Source of the DNA: Aurelia coerulea
Taxonomy: Eukaryota > Cnidaria > Scyphozoa > Semaeostomeae > Ulmaridae
Assembly (NCBI GenBank): GCA_039566865.1
Contig: CM076959.1
Coordinates: forward strand, 18,460,501 to 18,524,500
Direction of reading: 5' to 3'
Length of the DNA stretch: 64,000 nucleotides
Shown here in pieces: positions 12,650 to 24,669 of the stretch; position 1 is the stretch's first letter; every line of letters begins with the position of its first letter. The position numbers were made by a program, and so were the translations under genes. The notes under the pieces were generated by a model that did not search any database, was not told where the DNA came from, and worked only from the letters and a program-made list of their open reading frames with translations.

Positions 12650-13118
12650 ATCAAAACATCAAAATGTGGACTAAATCTTGTAAACAACGATTTCATGTTT
12701 AGAATCACAAAAAAATCAAGGAATAAGAGAATTTGATTGTGAGGAAGCGAATTTTATAAAGATTTCATAAAAATACGAAATTGTTTGTAATCAGCAAAAA
12801 ATAAACAAGGCAATCCCTCCACGCAGCGCCTCCGCAGCCATACAAAAGCGACTCACGCGATGCATTAAACCACTGTCAAGACAAGACATCAAAACGTGGA
12901 CTGAAATGTTGTTCACAAAATTGATTTAAAAAGGGAATTATATGTTCAGAAGTTATCAAAGGACAAGGAAGGTGGGAATTGATGAATTTCATAAAAATAT
13001 GGCATCATATTGTCATATTGTGATGTAAGGCTAATAATAGGTCAAAAATAAACAAGCTACTCCCCTGGGTGGCTCCTCCGCGACCACTGGAGGTCAAACG
13101 CGCGACACGTTCAGAACT
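12650..13118. repeat. Direct duplication, about 236-bp unit, two copies
   Basis: AACATCAAAATGTGGACT near 12652 returns as GACATCAAAACGTGGACT near 12884. Both units continue through TTTCATAAAAAT, AAAAATAAACAAG and a GC-rich CTCC..CGC block. The copies are diverged, so the event is old. Confidence 0.65.
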
Positions 13119-16100
13119 CAAGAGCAGATGGCTACAAGCATCCAGAAAAAGTGGCTACAATCTTCGGTAAATAATATGCCTTGATACTTTAAGATTTGAA
13201 TTTATGACTTTGATAAACATGAATTTAAATCGTTTATGGTTTTATTCCACTGGTGATATCATTTGATGAAGAAAGAAAGATTGTTGACCACAAGGGCGTG
13301 AAGCACAAACAAGGGCCTAAGCAACGACCAAGGCTGCCAAGGTGCCAGGATAAAGTGAGTTCATGAGTCAGTGATGCTCTTTGTCTGATTAAAATTATCA
13401 TAATATTTGGTGAATTTTTATCATTGATGTTTGAACTTCGTTTGGGATTCGTTCGATTGGGAAGGCCCCTCGGAGGCTGCGGTAATCAAATGTTTTGAAG
13501 AGCTAAGTGGCAGGCTGCGTTGTGTGGACTTCGATCAGGAAGGAGTTTATATTTGACAGAATAATGGGAGTTCACCTCACCTCAAATAGAAATATGTCAA
13601 AGAAAGCAAAATATTTATAAATGATTTCCAGAATAAGGTAGGTTAAATGTCAAGAGTACGGTGGATTTTAGAATTGATTTACACAGAAGTTATGTCTTAT
13701 AGTCGGAGCTTCCAATTTGTTTTGGTTTAAGAATATATAATACAAAGTCAAGACCCTGGTCAAAACATGTGGCTTGGTAAGAAAAGACAGAGAAGACATT
13801 TTTACTTTCTGAATTAAAAATGATCCAATTTTTCACTTTCTGAATCAGAAATCATCACCTTTTGAAAATTTTATATTTCTAGTAGAAGATTTTGTTTTTG
13901 TGATATTCGTACAGTATTTGATTGCTTCATAAAGAAGTTCTCTTGCAGAGTACAGTTCTTTTGCAATAATGTTAATAATTACGCAATGTTGAGTAACTCT
14001 TGACAACTTACAGTAGAAATAATCACCTTCTGAAAGTTTTATATTTCTTAGATAAGATTTTATGGTACTCAAATTTGAGTAGATTCATAACAAACTTCTG
14101 CAGTGCAGTTAAAATGTTGATATACGCAATATTGAGTATGACTTAGCAACTTCATGTATCATATGACATTGTTTTTACATCAATAATTTGCATTTTGCTG
14201 GTGCTTTGGCAGATGGTGTATAACATGTGTGATAAATATTTTTTTGGTGTGAGAAACACGATAAGAAAGTCCCAATAAAGTGCAGGCTTGATTTGATAAA
14301 GACCAAGAAACTATCTGAATTAAAAAGCCAAAAAGCTCTTGTAATTTGCAGCTGTTATTTTCTCATGTACAATATTGACAATTGTTTCAATATTATTTTT
14401 GAGTGCGGTTTCCATTATTACTAGTTTTGCGATCTTTGAGTTAGAAAACTTTCTTCTTCCATGTTAATTTAAAAATATGATTTAAATTCAAAGCACTACG
14501 TAACCTTTCTTGAAAGATGAAATAAAAACCAGGGCAACAATGATGTGTATTTAAATCCATAAGTTAGTGATATGAAACTGAAGTAAGAAAACTTGAAATA
14601 TTTATCTACTAAGCTGATAAAAAGAGATTAACCATAAGCTCCTTGCTTAGAATTTAAAGGTGTGGTATATTTTTGATGTCTTTTCCGTCAAAAAATGAAT
14701 CAGGAAACACTTTAGTCATTGGATTAAAAGCAGAGGGCATGTGGGGGGAGGGACTGGCTCTTCTAAAATCTAATGTTGGTAAAACTTGCAAAATGAGCCT
14801 CATTCAGGCAAAAAATATGTCTATATTTGGGGGAATATGATATACTGGGTTTTGTCCATAACAACTGTCTCTATACATAACTACAGGATATAACACTTTG
14901 CTAAATGCCCGAAGTTTCTTTTTTTCTCAATGGAAGACTAAAACTTTGGTAACATGGCTTTACAAAAGCAAGACAAGCTGTGGGGGGATTCCCAGTACTT
15001 TTAGAAGTGCACAAAGAAGCCCTCCCTCTTAATTGTATGTGTGAAGCGTTATTTGGCTAATCTACGGACGTAATGTTTTGATCTTGATACTATTCACTTT
15101 TGCATTTGTTATTAATTACACTATTACAAATCCATGTTTGGTGAGGATGAAGTTTCATTCACCTTTGGAAGAAGACAGAAAATGTAAGTCAGAAGAACTG
15201 GACCTCTTTGGAGCTACCAAAAGTTTCAGTTTCCATTGACAAAAAAAGGAAAATTGGGGTATTTACATGGTGTCTACATTAGCAGGAGCCTGCCATATTG
15301 AAATATTACACCCTTAAACGATTCCATTGTTTCATTATTTCATATTTCATACCATCGTTTGGTGATTCCATGGTTTACAGACTGACAATATTCCACTAGT
15401 TTAGCTACTTCTAGTGACCCAGTTCTCTTCATTAGAACAATAAAGTGAATACAATATATTGAAATGCTACAGCGTTCAAGCTGTCATTTCATTATAAGTT
15501 AATTTTGATTCAAGGCTTCTTGAATAGGATGAATAGTATGAAAGATTAGAAACTGGTGCCATTGTGAACTTGCTGAGAAACTTGATGAATCTTTTATTAT
15601 GAGAAAATAGGAGAGCAACATGGGGGGATGCTGAGTTGTTTCCTTGTTGGAAGAGATCAAACTGTTCTTAAGTTAATTAATTTGTAGGTAGAAATTTGAA
15701 ATATTTCTTTATATTTTGGTAAAACTTTTGAACAGATATTTTTTTGCTTGCGGGCAGCCTAAACTCTCCAGCTTGTAGGAAAATTAGAGGCTGCACTAGT
15801 ATTGTTTGCAACTGAAATGCACCAATTTGCATGTAAATATTCTTTTTAAAATGCCTTTGAGAGGATTTCCCACAGCACCATCCAAACCAAAATTTATTTA
15901 TTTATAAACCACAAATATTCATAAATCACAATTAGCTTCACTATATTTGCAGTTGTTAAAGTGTTGGTATCAAGTAAACATTCTGGAATGAACATTCAAA
16001 ATGAAGGTGTTCACATTGCTCCATAGATAATTTTAAAAGAAAAGGGAAACAAAGTTTTTAATCTTTTGAATTAGAATGGTTGCTGTGGTAACTGCTAGCT

Positions 16101-16326
16101 AAGTTGAAAAAGCTTTAAGTCTGCGTGGAGTTTTCTAATTCTGACCAGGACCTCAGTTAAAATGCTAATTGCCCTGTGATCATGAATATTTTATTTCTGC
16201 TTTTAAACGATCAAAGTATCATCTGTGGTAAAATTCTATTAATTACTAATGATATTTTCAAACTCTCAGTTCTAGAACACTGCATAGCAGATGGAACAAC
16301 CCAGTGCCTTCCAAAATTCAGCAAAC
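13119..16326. other. Intergenic 5' to the kinase gene; weak 5' exon candidate
   Basis: Mostly AT-rich with no strong gene. At 13128-13166 an ATG opens 13 codons and ends at a TCG/GTAAAT donor in phase 0, so it could be an alternative first exon for the downstream kinase. This is weak. 15147-15183 also ends at a strong GTAAGT donor, but joining it to 19501 would create a stop. Confidence 0.3.
13845..14160. repeat. Direct repeat, about 169-bp unit
   Basis: AATCATCACCTTTTGAAAAT near 13849 and AATCACCTTCTGAAAGTTTT near 14020 begin two diverged units. Both continue through TTTATATTTCT and an ACGCAAT.TTGAGTA motif. Confidence 0.6.
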
Positions 16327-16375
16327 ATGAAGACTGGTTTTGCAGTGGTTCTCAGTTTGTTGTGCATATTCTCAG
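16327..16375 (+). CDS. Candidate first exon encoding a signal peptide
   Basis: ATG at 16327 opens 16 codons, MKTGFAVVLSLLCIFS, and then a G before a GTAATT donor (phase 1). The peptide has a basic n-region, a hydrophobic core and a small-residue end, as a secretory signal would. The exon joins in frame to the acceptor at 19501, which begins GA, giving ..FSGMNGVG.. and then the ITPK1-like domain. A plausible alternative is that it belongs to an unseen secreted gene or is fortuitous. Its support is splice phase and peptide character only. Confidence 0.35.
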
Positions 16376-17024
16376 GTAATTGACTTAGCTATAAAGTTTA
16401 TACTATAAAATCAGGACTATGACAAACTTTATTTTGAGTGTTTTCTCAAAGAAAGACAAGTGAAAACTCAGGTATAATATTGATCAGCATTTTCAGCTTT
16501 TGTAAGACAATTCCATTTAGTTGTTAAACAGATAAAAAAGTTAATGATATATGCATAAACTTCTGACTGATTTGCACTGATGCAAGTTATTGTTGGTCCC
16601 ATTCAGTTCCTAGCTGGACAGCTACAGTATTAAGCTATCAACATGAAACTTTTATAGGAGTTGTTATTAATAACAGCTATATTATTCTATAGGTTCCCAA
16701 CCTTAGTTTTCAGAAAAGGTGGAATGATTTTACTTCCTTAACCCTTTCCTTGCCACATTCCCTAGCGGAAATACTCCTAAAATACCCTATTCCCCAGCAA
16801 AATTTTGGCTTCCGCACTGAAAAAGTTTAAACACGTTTTTGGGAATGAAGGAGTCATTTTAGTCATTATAAAACCCCATATGATCAAAAAGGAAATTCAA
16901 TGAAGAATCCAAAAATGTCAGTTAGAAGCTCCTATCATAAACTAGTAGTTAGTCACATCAAACCAAATATTATCTACATATCAAAACCCGCAAACAAATT
17001 AAAATGAGTGTTTTTTGTCTCTCT

Positions 17025-17203
17025 CTACCTCCAATACTGAACTTTGGAGTGATAGTCCTTAAAACAATTAGTGTCTTTCTTGATGCACAAATAAACAGAG
17101 TTCTCTGGTTCACAACCAGTGCAGCAGAAGGTTGTCTTTGACAAAGGCACCGGGCAATCTTTTGGGTCTGCTCCTGGATTTGCTCTCAACCACTGTTTTT
17201 TTT
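17025..17203 (-). pseudogene. Shifted-frame C-terminal cysteine-rich domain of the transposase
   Basis: The frame shifted by one reads QWLRANPGADPKDCPVP, then CCTGCEP, YLCIKK and NCFKDYHSK, ending at a stop at 17025. This is the zinc-binding cysteine-rich tail expected after HTCIVCRQK in the main frame. The two frames meet at the run of eight A (minus strand, 17203-17196). Confidence 0.8.
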
Positions 17204-18904
17204 CTTTTGCCTGCAAACGATGCAGGTGTGGTCTCTCCCTTGTCCCTTTGCAGGAAAATGCACTCCAACATTCAGGAGCCTGTTGTCCATTTGATCCATT
17301 TGGCACTGCCGCTTTCTGCCGCATGTTTTCACTGCCCTGACATTTCCAATCAGTTGCATGGACAGCTCTTCTTTGAACGACAGCATATCCCTCTTGGTTT
17401 TGCCCTGTACCTTGTGCTCTTTCACATGTCCTTCCAAAATGTAGGCATTATTTATGGCTTTCATCAGGAAAGAAACGAATATCCGCATGTAATACCTTTT
17501 CTGTTTCTTGTCTTTCTTGACCACTGTATTTTGGTCATTCTTGTCTACTCCCACCATGTTCTTGTTGTAATCAATGGCTAACTGGGGGCAACTGATGCCC
17601 ACCTTCTCATAGACCCCTTCCTTATTCTTGGAGTTTCTTGTGATCTCTTCCCCAAGACTTGCATCATGGATGCTACTGAGAAAGTACACTGGTTTGCTGT
17701 CCTTCCATACCATTGCAGTGAGACCTTTGTAGCAGGCCCACTTGATCTCTCCTCGCTTCATTTGCTTTGCCCCTGCAGAAAGCTCCTCTCTAGGGTAAAA
17801 TCTTCTGTTTGCTCTCATTGTCCCACAACATGAGATACCCTGCCCACTAAGGAACAAGGTCAAGGGCACACTGGTATAGAAATTATCTAAATACAGATGA
17901 TACCCTTGGTACGTCAGATCAGCCAGAAGATTTATAACAACTCGGTCGGTTTTCCCCAAATCACCAACGTCATCTTGTTGTCTTTCGTGCTTTCCAATGT
18001 AGATTTGAAAGTTCCAACAATATCCTGTGGAGGCCTCTGCAACAACAAAGGCTTTGATACCCACTTTTACAGGCTTCTGAGGCATTCTCTGGATCCATGA
18101 CAGATGTCCTTTGAAAGGAATCATACTCTCATCGATGGAGATGTCTCTCTCCATGACATACAACTCCTTGAACTTTGCTTGCAAATGGTCCAAAACAGGC
18201 CTAACCATGAACAGACGATCGTAGCCTGGTTCCCCAATCCCTGGTCTTCTGTGGCTTGGATCAACGAAATGAATGTATCGCTGTATCTCTCTGAATCGTT
18301 TCCTTGTAAAAATCTTGGTGAGGTTTGTGTGGAAAAGCCATTTCCCATCTTCTACGAAGAAGTAACGCTCAGTTCTTGGCACAATCAATAAATTGTTGGC
18401 AATTATAACGATGCCAAGATAGGCCTTCAGTTCTTCGACGGTCATTGTCCAATGCGGTCCTTCCTCTGTATCATCGCGTGCGTGCGCTACATCTAACTTT
18501 TGATTTGCAAAGGTTATCGTCCATTCGGTTATCTTTTCCAAAAGTTCTTCAGTGAAATACAGCTGAAAAAAGTCAAGGGCTTTCAGTTCAGCTTGTAAAT
18601 CAACCTGAGGGCCGGGCCTGGTAGCAGGATTTCGATTTTGATCAGCTGATTTTTTTGGTTGGCCTAAAACAACCCACTCCACTTCATCGGGCATTTCAAA
18701 CCGAAAGCCAGCAAACTCCTCCTCTTCTTCATCCGAATTCTCGCCAAAAACATCGAAAAAATCTCTTGCAAACTCATTTGTGAATTCTCCAACTGCAATG
18801 TCGGAAGCTGCGCTTTCATCAGAGTCAAAATCATCGGAATCAAATGATGACTCGAGGGCGGCCATGATGCGATCGCACGATGTTGACGGTTGGGCAATAC
18901 ACAT
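17186..18904 (-). CDS. piggyBac transposase (PGBD4-like), frameshifted near its C-terminus
   Basis: The 572-codon frame begins MCIAQPSTSC; a second ATG 13 codons later may be used instead. The N-terminus is acidic (Asp/Glu/Ser-rich), as in this family. The DDE_Tnp_1_7 catalytic core follows: the three aspartates are D258 (SIDESMIPFKG), D340 (LYLDNFYTS) and D454 (MVGVDKNDQ), so the triad is intact. The frame ends at HTCIVCRQKKKNSG, just as the cysteine-rich domain starts. The rest of that domain continues in another frame after an A8 run. The copy is therefore either disabled in target binding by a one-base loss, or intact with a homopolymer sequencing error. Confidence 0.93.
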   Translation of the reverse strand: MCIAQPSTSCDRIMAALESSFDSDDFDSDESAASDIAVGEFTNEFARDFFDVFGENSDEEEEEFAGFRFEMPDEVEWVVLGQPKKSADQNRNPATRPGPQVDLQAELKALDFFQLYFTEELLEKITEWTITFANQKLDVAHARDDTEEGPHWTMTVEELKAYLGIVIIANNLLIVPRTERYFFVEDGKWLFHTNLTKIFTRKRFREIQRYIHFVDPSHRRPGIGEPGYDRLFMVRPVLDHLQAKFKELYVMERDISIDESMIPFKGHLSWIQRMPQKPVKVGIKAFVVAEASTGYCWNFQIYIGKHERQQDDVGDLGKTDRVVINLLADLTYQGYHLYLDNFYTSVPLTLFLSGQGISCCGTMRANRRFYPREELSAGAKQMKRGEIKWACYKGLTAMVWKDSKPVYFLSSIHDASLGEEITRNSKNKEGVYEKVGISCPQLAIDYNKNMVGVDKNDQNTVVKKDKKQKRYYMRIFVSFLMKAINNAYILEGHVKEHKVQGKTKRDMLSFKEELSMQLIGNVRAVKTCGRKRQCQMDQMDNRLLNVGVHFPAKGQGRDHTCIVCRQKKKNSG

Positions 18905-19500
18905 ATTTCAAATATCAATACACAAAAACTTTCCATTATGATCCATTACAAAAGGCCATTCAATTGCAAGTTCAACCCTTTGTCTTTCCTTTGATGTACA
19001 ACAATTGTAGTTATGGTAACTATATCACATGATTTCAGATGTTTGAAATTACGTAAGGCGTTCACGTGGCTGAAGCAACAAAAACGGTTTAGTGTTTCCA
19101 CAGGTGAACAAGGGTCAAACCGCTATTGCGGTTCTTGGCAAGGAAAGGGTTAAAGAAAATTGAATTAAGGCTGACATCCAATCAATGTACTGTAGTTTTT
19201 GGACCAGAAGGGGACTCTATTGTTTATGAGAGGGAGAGAATGTCACTTTGAATATGAATAGAAAATTACCGCTGAACAACTTTTTTGATTGTGTAGAATT
19301 CTGCCCACTTGGAAAATTCCATTTACTGAAACAGCATTTCCTGTACCCTCTCTTCATGAATCTAGCATAGTATGCAATTATTGAAAATTAATGAGTGACA
19401 AAATAACCTTTTTGTATAGCTCTTCTATATTTTAAAAAGGTCACAAAATAGCCTGAGCTATAATGATTCAAGGGTTAAGATTGTCTTTTTTGCATCATAG

Positions 19501-21357
19501 GAATGAATGGAGTTGGTTGTGTTATTCCAGACATCAGTGAATACAGCTATCTGATAAGTGATTCAAACAAAACACAAACAAAGGTATGCAATTTAAGTGT
19601 ATGCATTTCTTTTTCCCTTTTAATCATTCAGAGTTAAAAGTTTGGTTAGAGCCCCTTGTAGTCTTGCCCATTGTATGTACGTTCTCCATTGATGATCAAA
19701 CAATAAGAGACAATAGGACACACAAAGTTGCATACATGGATTTCTTTTGTTCTAAGTAGATTGCTATATTTCCGGTCAGTTACTTGAAAAGATCTTTCTA
19801 AATATCGTGTATTGTGAAAGTTTTGTCCTCATTCACAGCTTCAAAGTTTAAAAATGGAATGAACAATTTTGAAGCAAGTTATCTGTTATTTTAAGAATGG
19901 GTGTGGCCCTTATTCTTCTTTCTGTCTGAAGTCTGCCATTTCCATGAACATGCAGAAGAATTATAAAGATACTGAAATAATTACTTCTCAGGACAAACGA
20001 CATAGTTTAGGAGTATTCCAGGTAGATGTCTTATTTAATAAACATGTGTTTCTGAGTGAAAGAGAATGCATTTCTGTAGACAAATTGCAGCTGTTGTGAA
20101 TTTCCCATCACTTTGCATGTTCAAGCAATGCATTGCAGAAAATCTTTGAAACTTGCGTGATATTTTGAAATTTGCTGTAAACTTCCGTAACATTCGAAAA
20201 TGTTTCTATGAAATTGTACCGGGTCGAAAAATTAAAAAATATTTGCAAATAATGTTATAATGAATCTTCAACAGTTGTTAGTCAGTTGGCACCATTGTTT
20301 CTTTTTTTATGTATTTGGTATAAAATGGAAAATCATTATCTCAAAATAGGTGAATCGAATGAGATTAAAAGATGACATGGTATCAAAACTTCGTGTCGGG
20401 ATCTGTCTGCCAGAACGAGAGAAAAGACGGTTGAGGCTATCAGCAATCCTTGGGGAGAGGTTGGATGTGCATATCAAAGACATAGATATGGAACAACCGA
20501 TCGAAGAGCAAGGGCCATTTGATATCATATTCCATAAAATACTGAAATGGTTTGACGACGATTCGCAGAAGGGACGGACGTATCTGAACAAACTCATTAC
20601 TTATCACAGTTCATATAGTCACGTTCGATTGGTGGACCCCATCGAGAATGGCATTAAACTTGCAAACAGAAGTCTAACTTTAGAGTTAGCTAAAAGATGC
20701 GAATTTACACTTGGCAATCGAAGTGTGTTTCTACCGAAGTATGTTTTCTTGAAAGAAGGCGGTATTGAAGAGATGAAAGAGAAAGTACAAGAAGAGGGAA
20801 TCGAATATCCGATTATTGCAAAGAAATTAATCGGGAAAGCAGGATTGACCGAGAGTCATGACATGCGGATTATATTCTCAGAAGATAATCTGAAAGATCT
20901 AAAAGCACCTTGCGTCGTTCAGGAGTTCTTGAATCATGGAGGAAAGATGTTTAAGGTTTACGTGATTGGTGATAAATTCTACACTTGCGAGAAGCCTTCA
21001 GTGAGAAATTTCCACGCTTCAGATGAAGCGACGCTGTTTTTTGACAGCACTAATATAACTAAAGGGGAATACTTCCCTAGCTTACATGAAAGAGACCCGA
21101 GTGCCGTAAACTTCGAAACAAGTGATGAAAAGGAGTTATTGGATGGCAGAGTTATTACGATGCTCGTAAAGAAGTTACGACAAGTTTTGGAGTTTAATAT
21201 GCTTGGTATCGATATAATTATCGATGAAAGAACAAAAGATTACGCGATTGTTGATATTAATTATTCACCAAGTTTTCATTGTGTTGTGTCACACTTTCCA
21301 GTTGATTTGTTGGAAGTGTTTATAAATATTAGTAAACGATTAAAGGGTCAGATTTGA
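19501..21357 (+). CDS. ITPK1: Inositol-tetrakisphosphate 1-kinase-like protein (ITPK1 family, ATP-grasp)
   Basis: Two exons, 19501-19583 and 20350-21357 (stop TGA 21355-21357), join in phase 0 at AAG/GTG. From the ATG at 19503 the product is 362 residues. The large exon holds the entire kinase fold: LRVGICLPEREK at the start, PIEEQGPFDIIFHK, the ATP-grasp lysines in YPIIAKKLIGKAG, VVQEFLNHGGKMFKVYVIGD, KPSVRNF and the metal-binding LGID..IVDIN segment (D288, D302, N304 in exon numbering). ITPK1 phosphorylates inositol polyphosphates at several positions, using ATP, in the cytosol. It stops after the catalytic core, lacking the C-terminal extension of the human protein. The undivided catalytic exon is unusual beside neighbours with many introns. 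The true start is uncertain: 19503, a Met in the big exon, or an upstream exon at 16327 or 13128. Confidence 0.9.
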
Positions 21358-21426
21358 TTACTGATCGCGTAAGCAAATTGTCAAACGCCCGCCAGGGCCA
21401 AGTTTACCGTGGTTGTATCCTTAATT

Positions 21427-22033
21427 AACAAGGACAGATTTTGTAATATAATAGCATGAGTTGATTTTGTTGTCACCTGAATTCAAAGCGATTAGCGATT
21501 GCAGACAAAGGAAATTCCCTCAACCTGTAATTCAAAAGACGCAAAGCCGTAAAAGTTTCTCTGAAACCCAGGTAGCCAGCACGCTCATTGTGCATTCCAG
21601 AAATTGTTTTAAGAGCAAACATGAGCATGCATCGAAAGAAGAAGGATGCATCTACATATCTACCGCGGGCATTTTATTTCTTTGGTTCAGAAGCTGAGCA
21701 GAGTAGGAGCTAAGTGTTTTAATTACACCCAAAAAATAAGAGAATTGAATCGCCTCCCAGTCGGCGTTTGAACCAAACAAATTAAATCCCCGAGGCAAAT
21801 GTGTAGACATATCCTCCTACTTTCGATTTATGCTCATGTTTGCTCTTAAAAACAATTTCTGGAACGCACAACGAGCGAGCTAGCAACCTGAGTTTCAGAG
21901 AAACTTTTGCGGCTTTGTTTGTTTTGAATTACTAGTTGAGAGAATTTTCTTTGTCTGCGATCGCAAATCGCTTTGAATTGCAGTGTCAATCAAAAGTAAC
22001 TCATGCTATTGTCTTACAAAATCTGTCCTTGTT
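21427..22033. mobile_element. Foldback MITE, family A, copy 2
   Basis: Ends AACAAGGACAGATTTTGTAA and its near-exact reverse complement, with arms of about 290 bp. It starts 70 bp after the kinase stop codon, so it may form part of that transcript's 3' UTR. The small reading frame across it is not a gene. Confidence 0.88.
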
Positions 22034-24127
22034 TCCATAATTATGGTCTTGAAACTTTCAGCGTAATTTCAGAGATTAACAGGACTGCCGTACCTGACCA
22101 AAGGATATATACCTAAGGGGTCGTCTGAATTGATCGGCTAACTTTCGGTACAGTAAAATCTCTTCAATATCATCAAGTTGTGAAAATTAAACATCCAGAA
22201 AAATCTGATCTTTACAGAAACCCCAGAGGGGTGGGGCTTATTCACGTAATCAAGTGACTAGGATATATATGATAGCTTTTCAGTTCTTTTACCCCTTACA
22301 ATTCAAATACATAAATTCGACACAGTTTTATCCTGAACCATATCAAAATTAACATGCAAACTTGTTTAGCTAAATAAATGGAAATCTTTGGTAGGTTCTG
22401 GAATTTGATATAAATGTGGGGGTTTGATAGAGAGGAGGGGCTTATTTAAAATTTGGCTTGGAGGGGAGGGACTTATTAGAGAGGGGGCTTAACAGATAGG
22501 GGCTTAATAGAGGGAGACTAACTAGAGGTTTTACGGCAACTGATTCCCAAAATTTCAATATGAGAACACTTTAATTGAGCCACTCACTTGAAATTTTAGC
22601 CAAAGCACATGAAAGCTATTTTTCGGGAATTTCTCATTGAAAATTAAGATAATGCATCATGAATTATCAATAAATTCTCAAAATAATACTCTCCAGCAGA
22701 CGACGCGATGGAACTGTAAATTTTCAAATCGGTTCGATTCACCCGGGATATTCCACCAAATCAAGATTCGTTGCTGTCTTTAAGGCGCGTTTCTGCCGTG
22801 CTAAACAATGCCGTTATTGTACACACCCAAACGAGTTCTCAAACTCTAAATTGAAGCCTGTCCTCTGCAAAATGTATCCAAAACGAGAACAATCTAAATT
22901 ACAGCTCCCCCGCAGCAGCCACACAAACACGGCTCAATTTTTGTAGGATACCCTTTGGTATAATTTCACTTAGGTTAAAAAGCCTGACATACTAGTTTCA
23001 TTCACGCGTTTACGTATTTGAATTTGTTACGTACTAGAATTGTTGTTTGTTTTCGTAGTTGTTTAAAGCTCTGTAGAATCACACATTTTCTAGATGTAGA
23101 TCATTGTTAAATACAAAGTGTGACTGCATGGTTCCAGGAATGCTTAGGCAGTCATTTTTCAATATTAAAGGCTCATGGGTAACCGGCATGCATTGCAGCC
23201 CTATTTGTAAAATGGCCTTATTTCATGCTGCACGAAAATAATGTTATGATATCCCTGTAGTCCGCAGCAGGTCACTGCCACTTTATAAGAGTAATGGTAT
23301 GAGTCCCTGTTACCAAGTGATGTCAGCAAATCAAAGAACTCAGGGAAATAAGGGACGAAAAGTCATAAGTCTACTGCAACTGCATGAAATCCACACAAAA
23401 ACAAACAAAGGCTTGTAATGCATGCTAGCCGCTCAAGCGCCTTAAAACCATGTTTAAACACGGCTTCCTTGTAATTCAGGCGCTAAATTTAATTCAAGAC
23501 AAACGTTAGCTAATGACTTTGGTGTTTATTTGTCACAATTCTTCGTATCGTATGGCAATGTGACACACAAAGCTGGTCATATTGATTGTTTTTTGGTCGT
23601 TTCGTTCAAAATACTTTAGGGAGCGTCTTTCTATAAATGTTTTTAAATTCACTTGAGTCCAAAAAGTGATCTAAGAAAGTGCAGCTTTACGCATGGACTG
23701 CAAGGAGTGACTAAAAACAATTGAGAAATCATTAAATTTCAGTACTTTATTCATCATTGTATGCCTCTCTGGACTTTGGCAAGGATCAATTTATTTTGTT
23801 ACGTTGAAAAGCAAAGTAATTCTACGAAATGTCGTGTTTTGTTCAAAAAGCTACAATGTATATTTTGAGATTGCATGTGTGATAAATTGGGTCCTATTTG
23901 AAAAAGAAGTTCAACAATAAACCTTCTCACACAGGACTGGGACGGCACACTACTTTTCTGGAAGATGGCAGATAAGCTGCCAGGGCAAAGAATGGTAATG
24001 GAAGGAAGGTTGTTTGAAGATTGTCTCTTGCGACTAGTATGCTTTGGAATAGAAAACGTAGCTAGAATTAGCAACATCTCTGGAACCAATTTAATTAAAC
24101 AGTAACTATGGCATAAAACTACAGCAT
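22034..24127. other. Intergenic, one MITE, otherwise no feature
   Basis: Apart from the MITE at 22228-22538, I see no gene. At 22905-22960 the motif GCAGCAGCCACACAAACA resembles CAGCAGCCACACAAACGG near 10191, which suggests an unnamed dispersed repeat. Confidence 0.4.
22228..22538 (-). mobile_element. MITE family C, copy 2
   Basis: Inverted relative to 9620-10014. It shares GATAGCTTTTCAGTTCTTTT, AACATGCAAACTTGTTTA and GGGGGCTTAA/AGGGGCTTA blocks, and ends GGTTTTACGGCAA. The other end is decayed. Confidence 0.7.
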
Positions 24128-24350
24128 TATGGAGACAGAGCCTTTTCAGTCTGTGCTCCCCGACTTTGGAACAAATTGCCAGACTATATAAAAACCTCTC
24201 CTACCTTAGATATTTTCAAGAAAAAATTGAAAACGTATTTCTTTAATACTGCTTTTGATTGAACGAAAGTTCGTAAGATGCATTTTTATTTGGATGTGCG
24301 CAATAAAAATGTACATTTTATTATTATTATTATTAATTATTATTATTACG
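24128..24350 (+). mobile_element. LINE 3' end (non-LTR reverse transcriptase tail)
   Basis: Codons 24128-24262 read YGDRAFSVCAPRLWNKLPD followed by IFKKKLKTYFF and a stop. RLWNKLP..I/L..F is the familiar last segment of CR1/L2/Jockey-type ORF2 proteins. A (TTA)n tail near 24318-24347 follows. The copy is strongly 5'-truncated. Confidence 0.75.
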
Positions 24351-24669
24351 GCAAGTAAAGTACATTTCTGGATCAATGATTTAACATTTAACAACTTAAC
24401 GTCACTCTAGGATTCTTCTCGGCCACCCTCTGGAACAGATGCTAAAGCAGGATGGCTTTTCCCATCTTGTCCGAATTAAAAAGTTTCGAAGTACTGTTAC
24501 TCAGAGTCGAAAATGAAACAGCTTTTGCATGACTGGAAGTCTGCTAAGATTAACAACCGAAGCAGGATGCTCCACCCCATCAAATATTTCACCAAAATCT
24601 TCTTATGATCGAACTTTGTTGCCTTAGGTTACTACAAACGATTTATAAATTTGATGACGTCACAACGAG

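Larger units (their letters stand above)
16742..19149 (-). mobile_element. piggyBac transposon with TTAA target duplications
   Basis: Bounded by TTAA at 16738-16741 and 19150-19153. The 14-bp terminal inverted repeats are CCCTTTCCTTGCCA (16742-16755) and its exact reverse complement (19136-19149). It is 2408 bp long and carries a near full-length transposase on the minus strand. Intact perfect ends imply recent insertion. It sits upstream of the ITPK1-like exons, inside the intron if the 16327 exon is real. Confidence 0.95.

Noticed and set aside
15147..15183. Candidate first exon MKFHSPLEEDRK before a strong GTAAGT donor
   Set aside because: Joining it to the 19501 acceptor creates an immediate TGA stop.
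17119..17581. Plus-strand frames of 73 and 149 codons
   Set aside because: They are antisense to the piggyBac transposase and show no family of their own.
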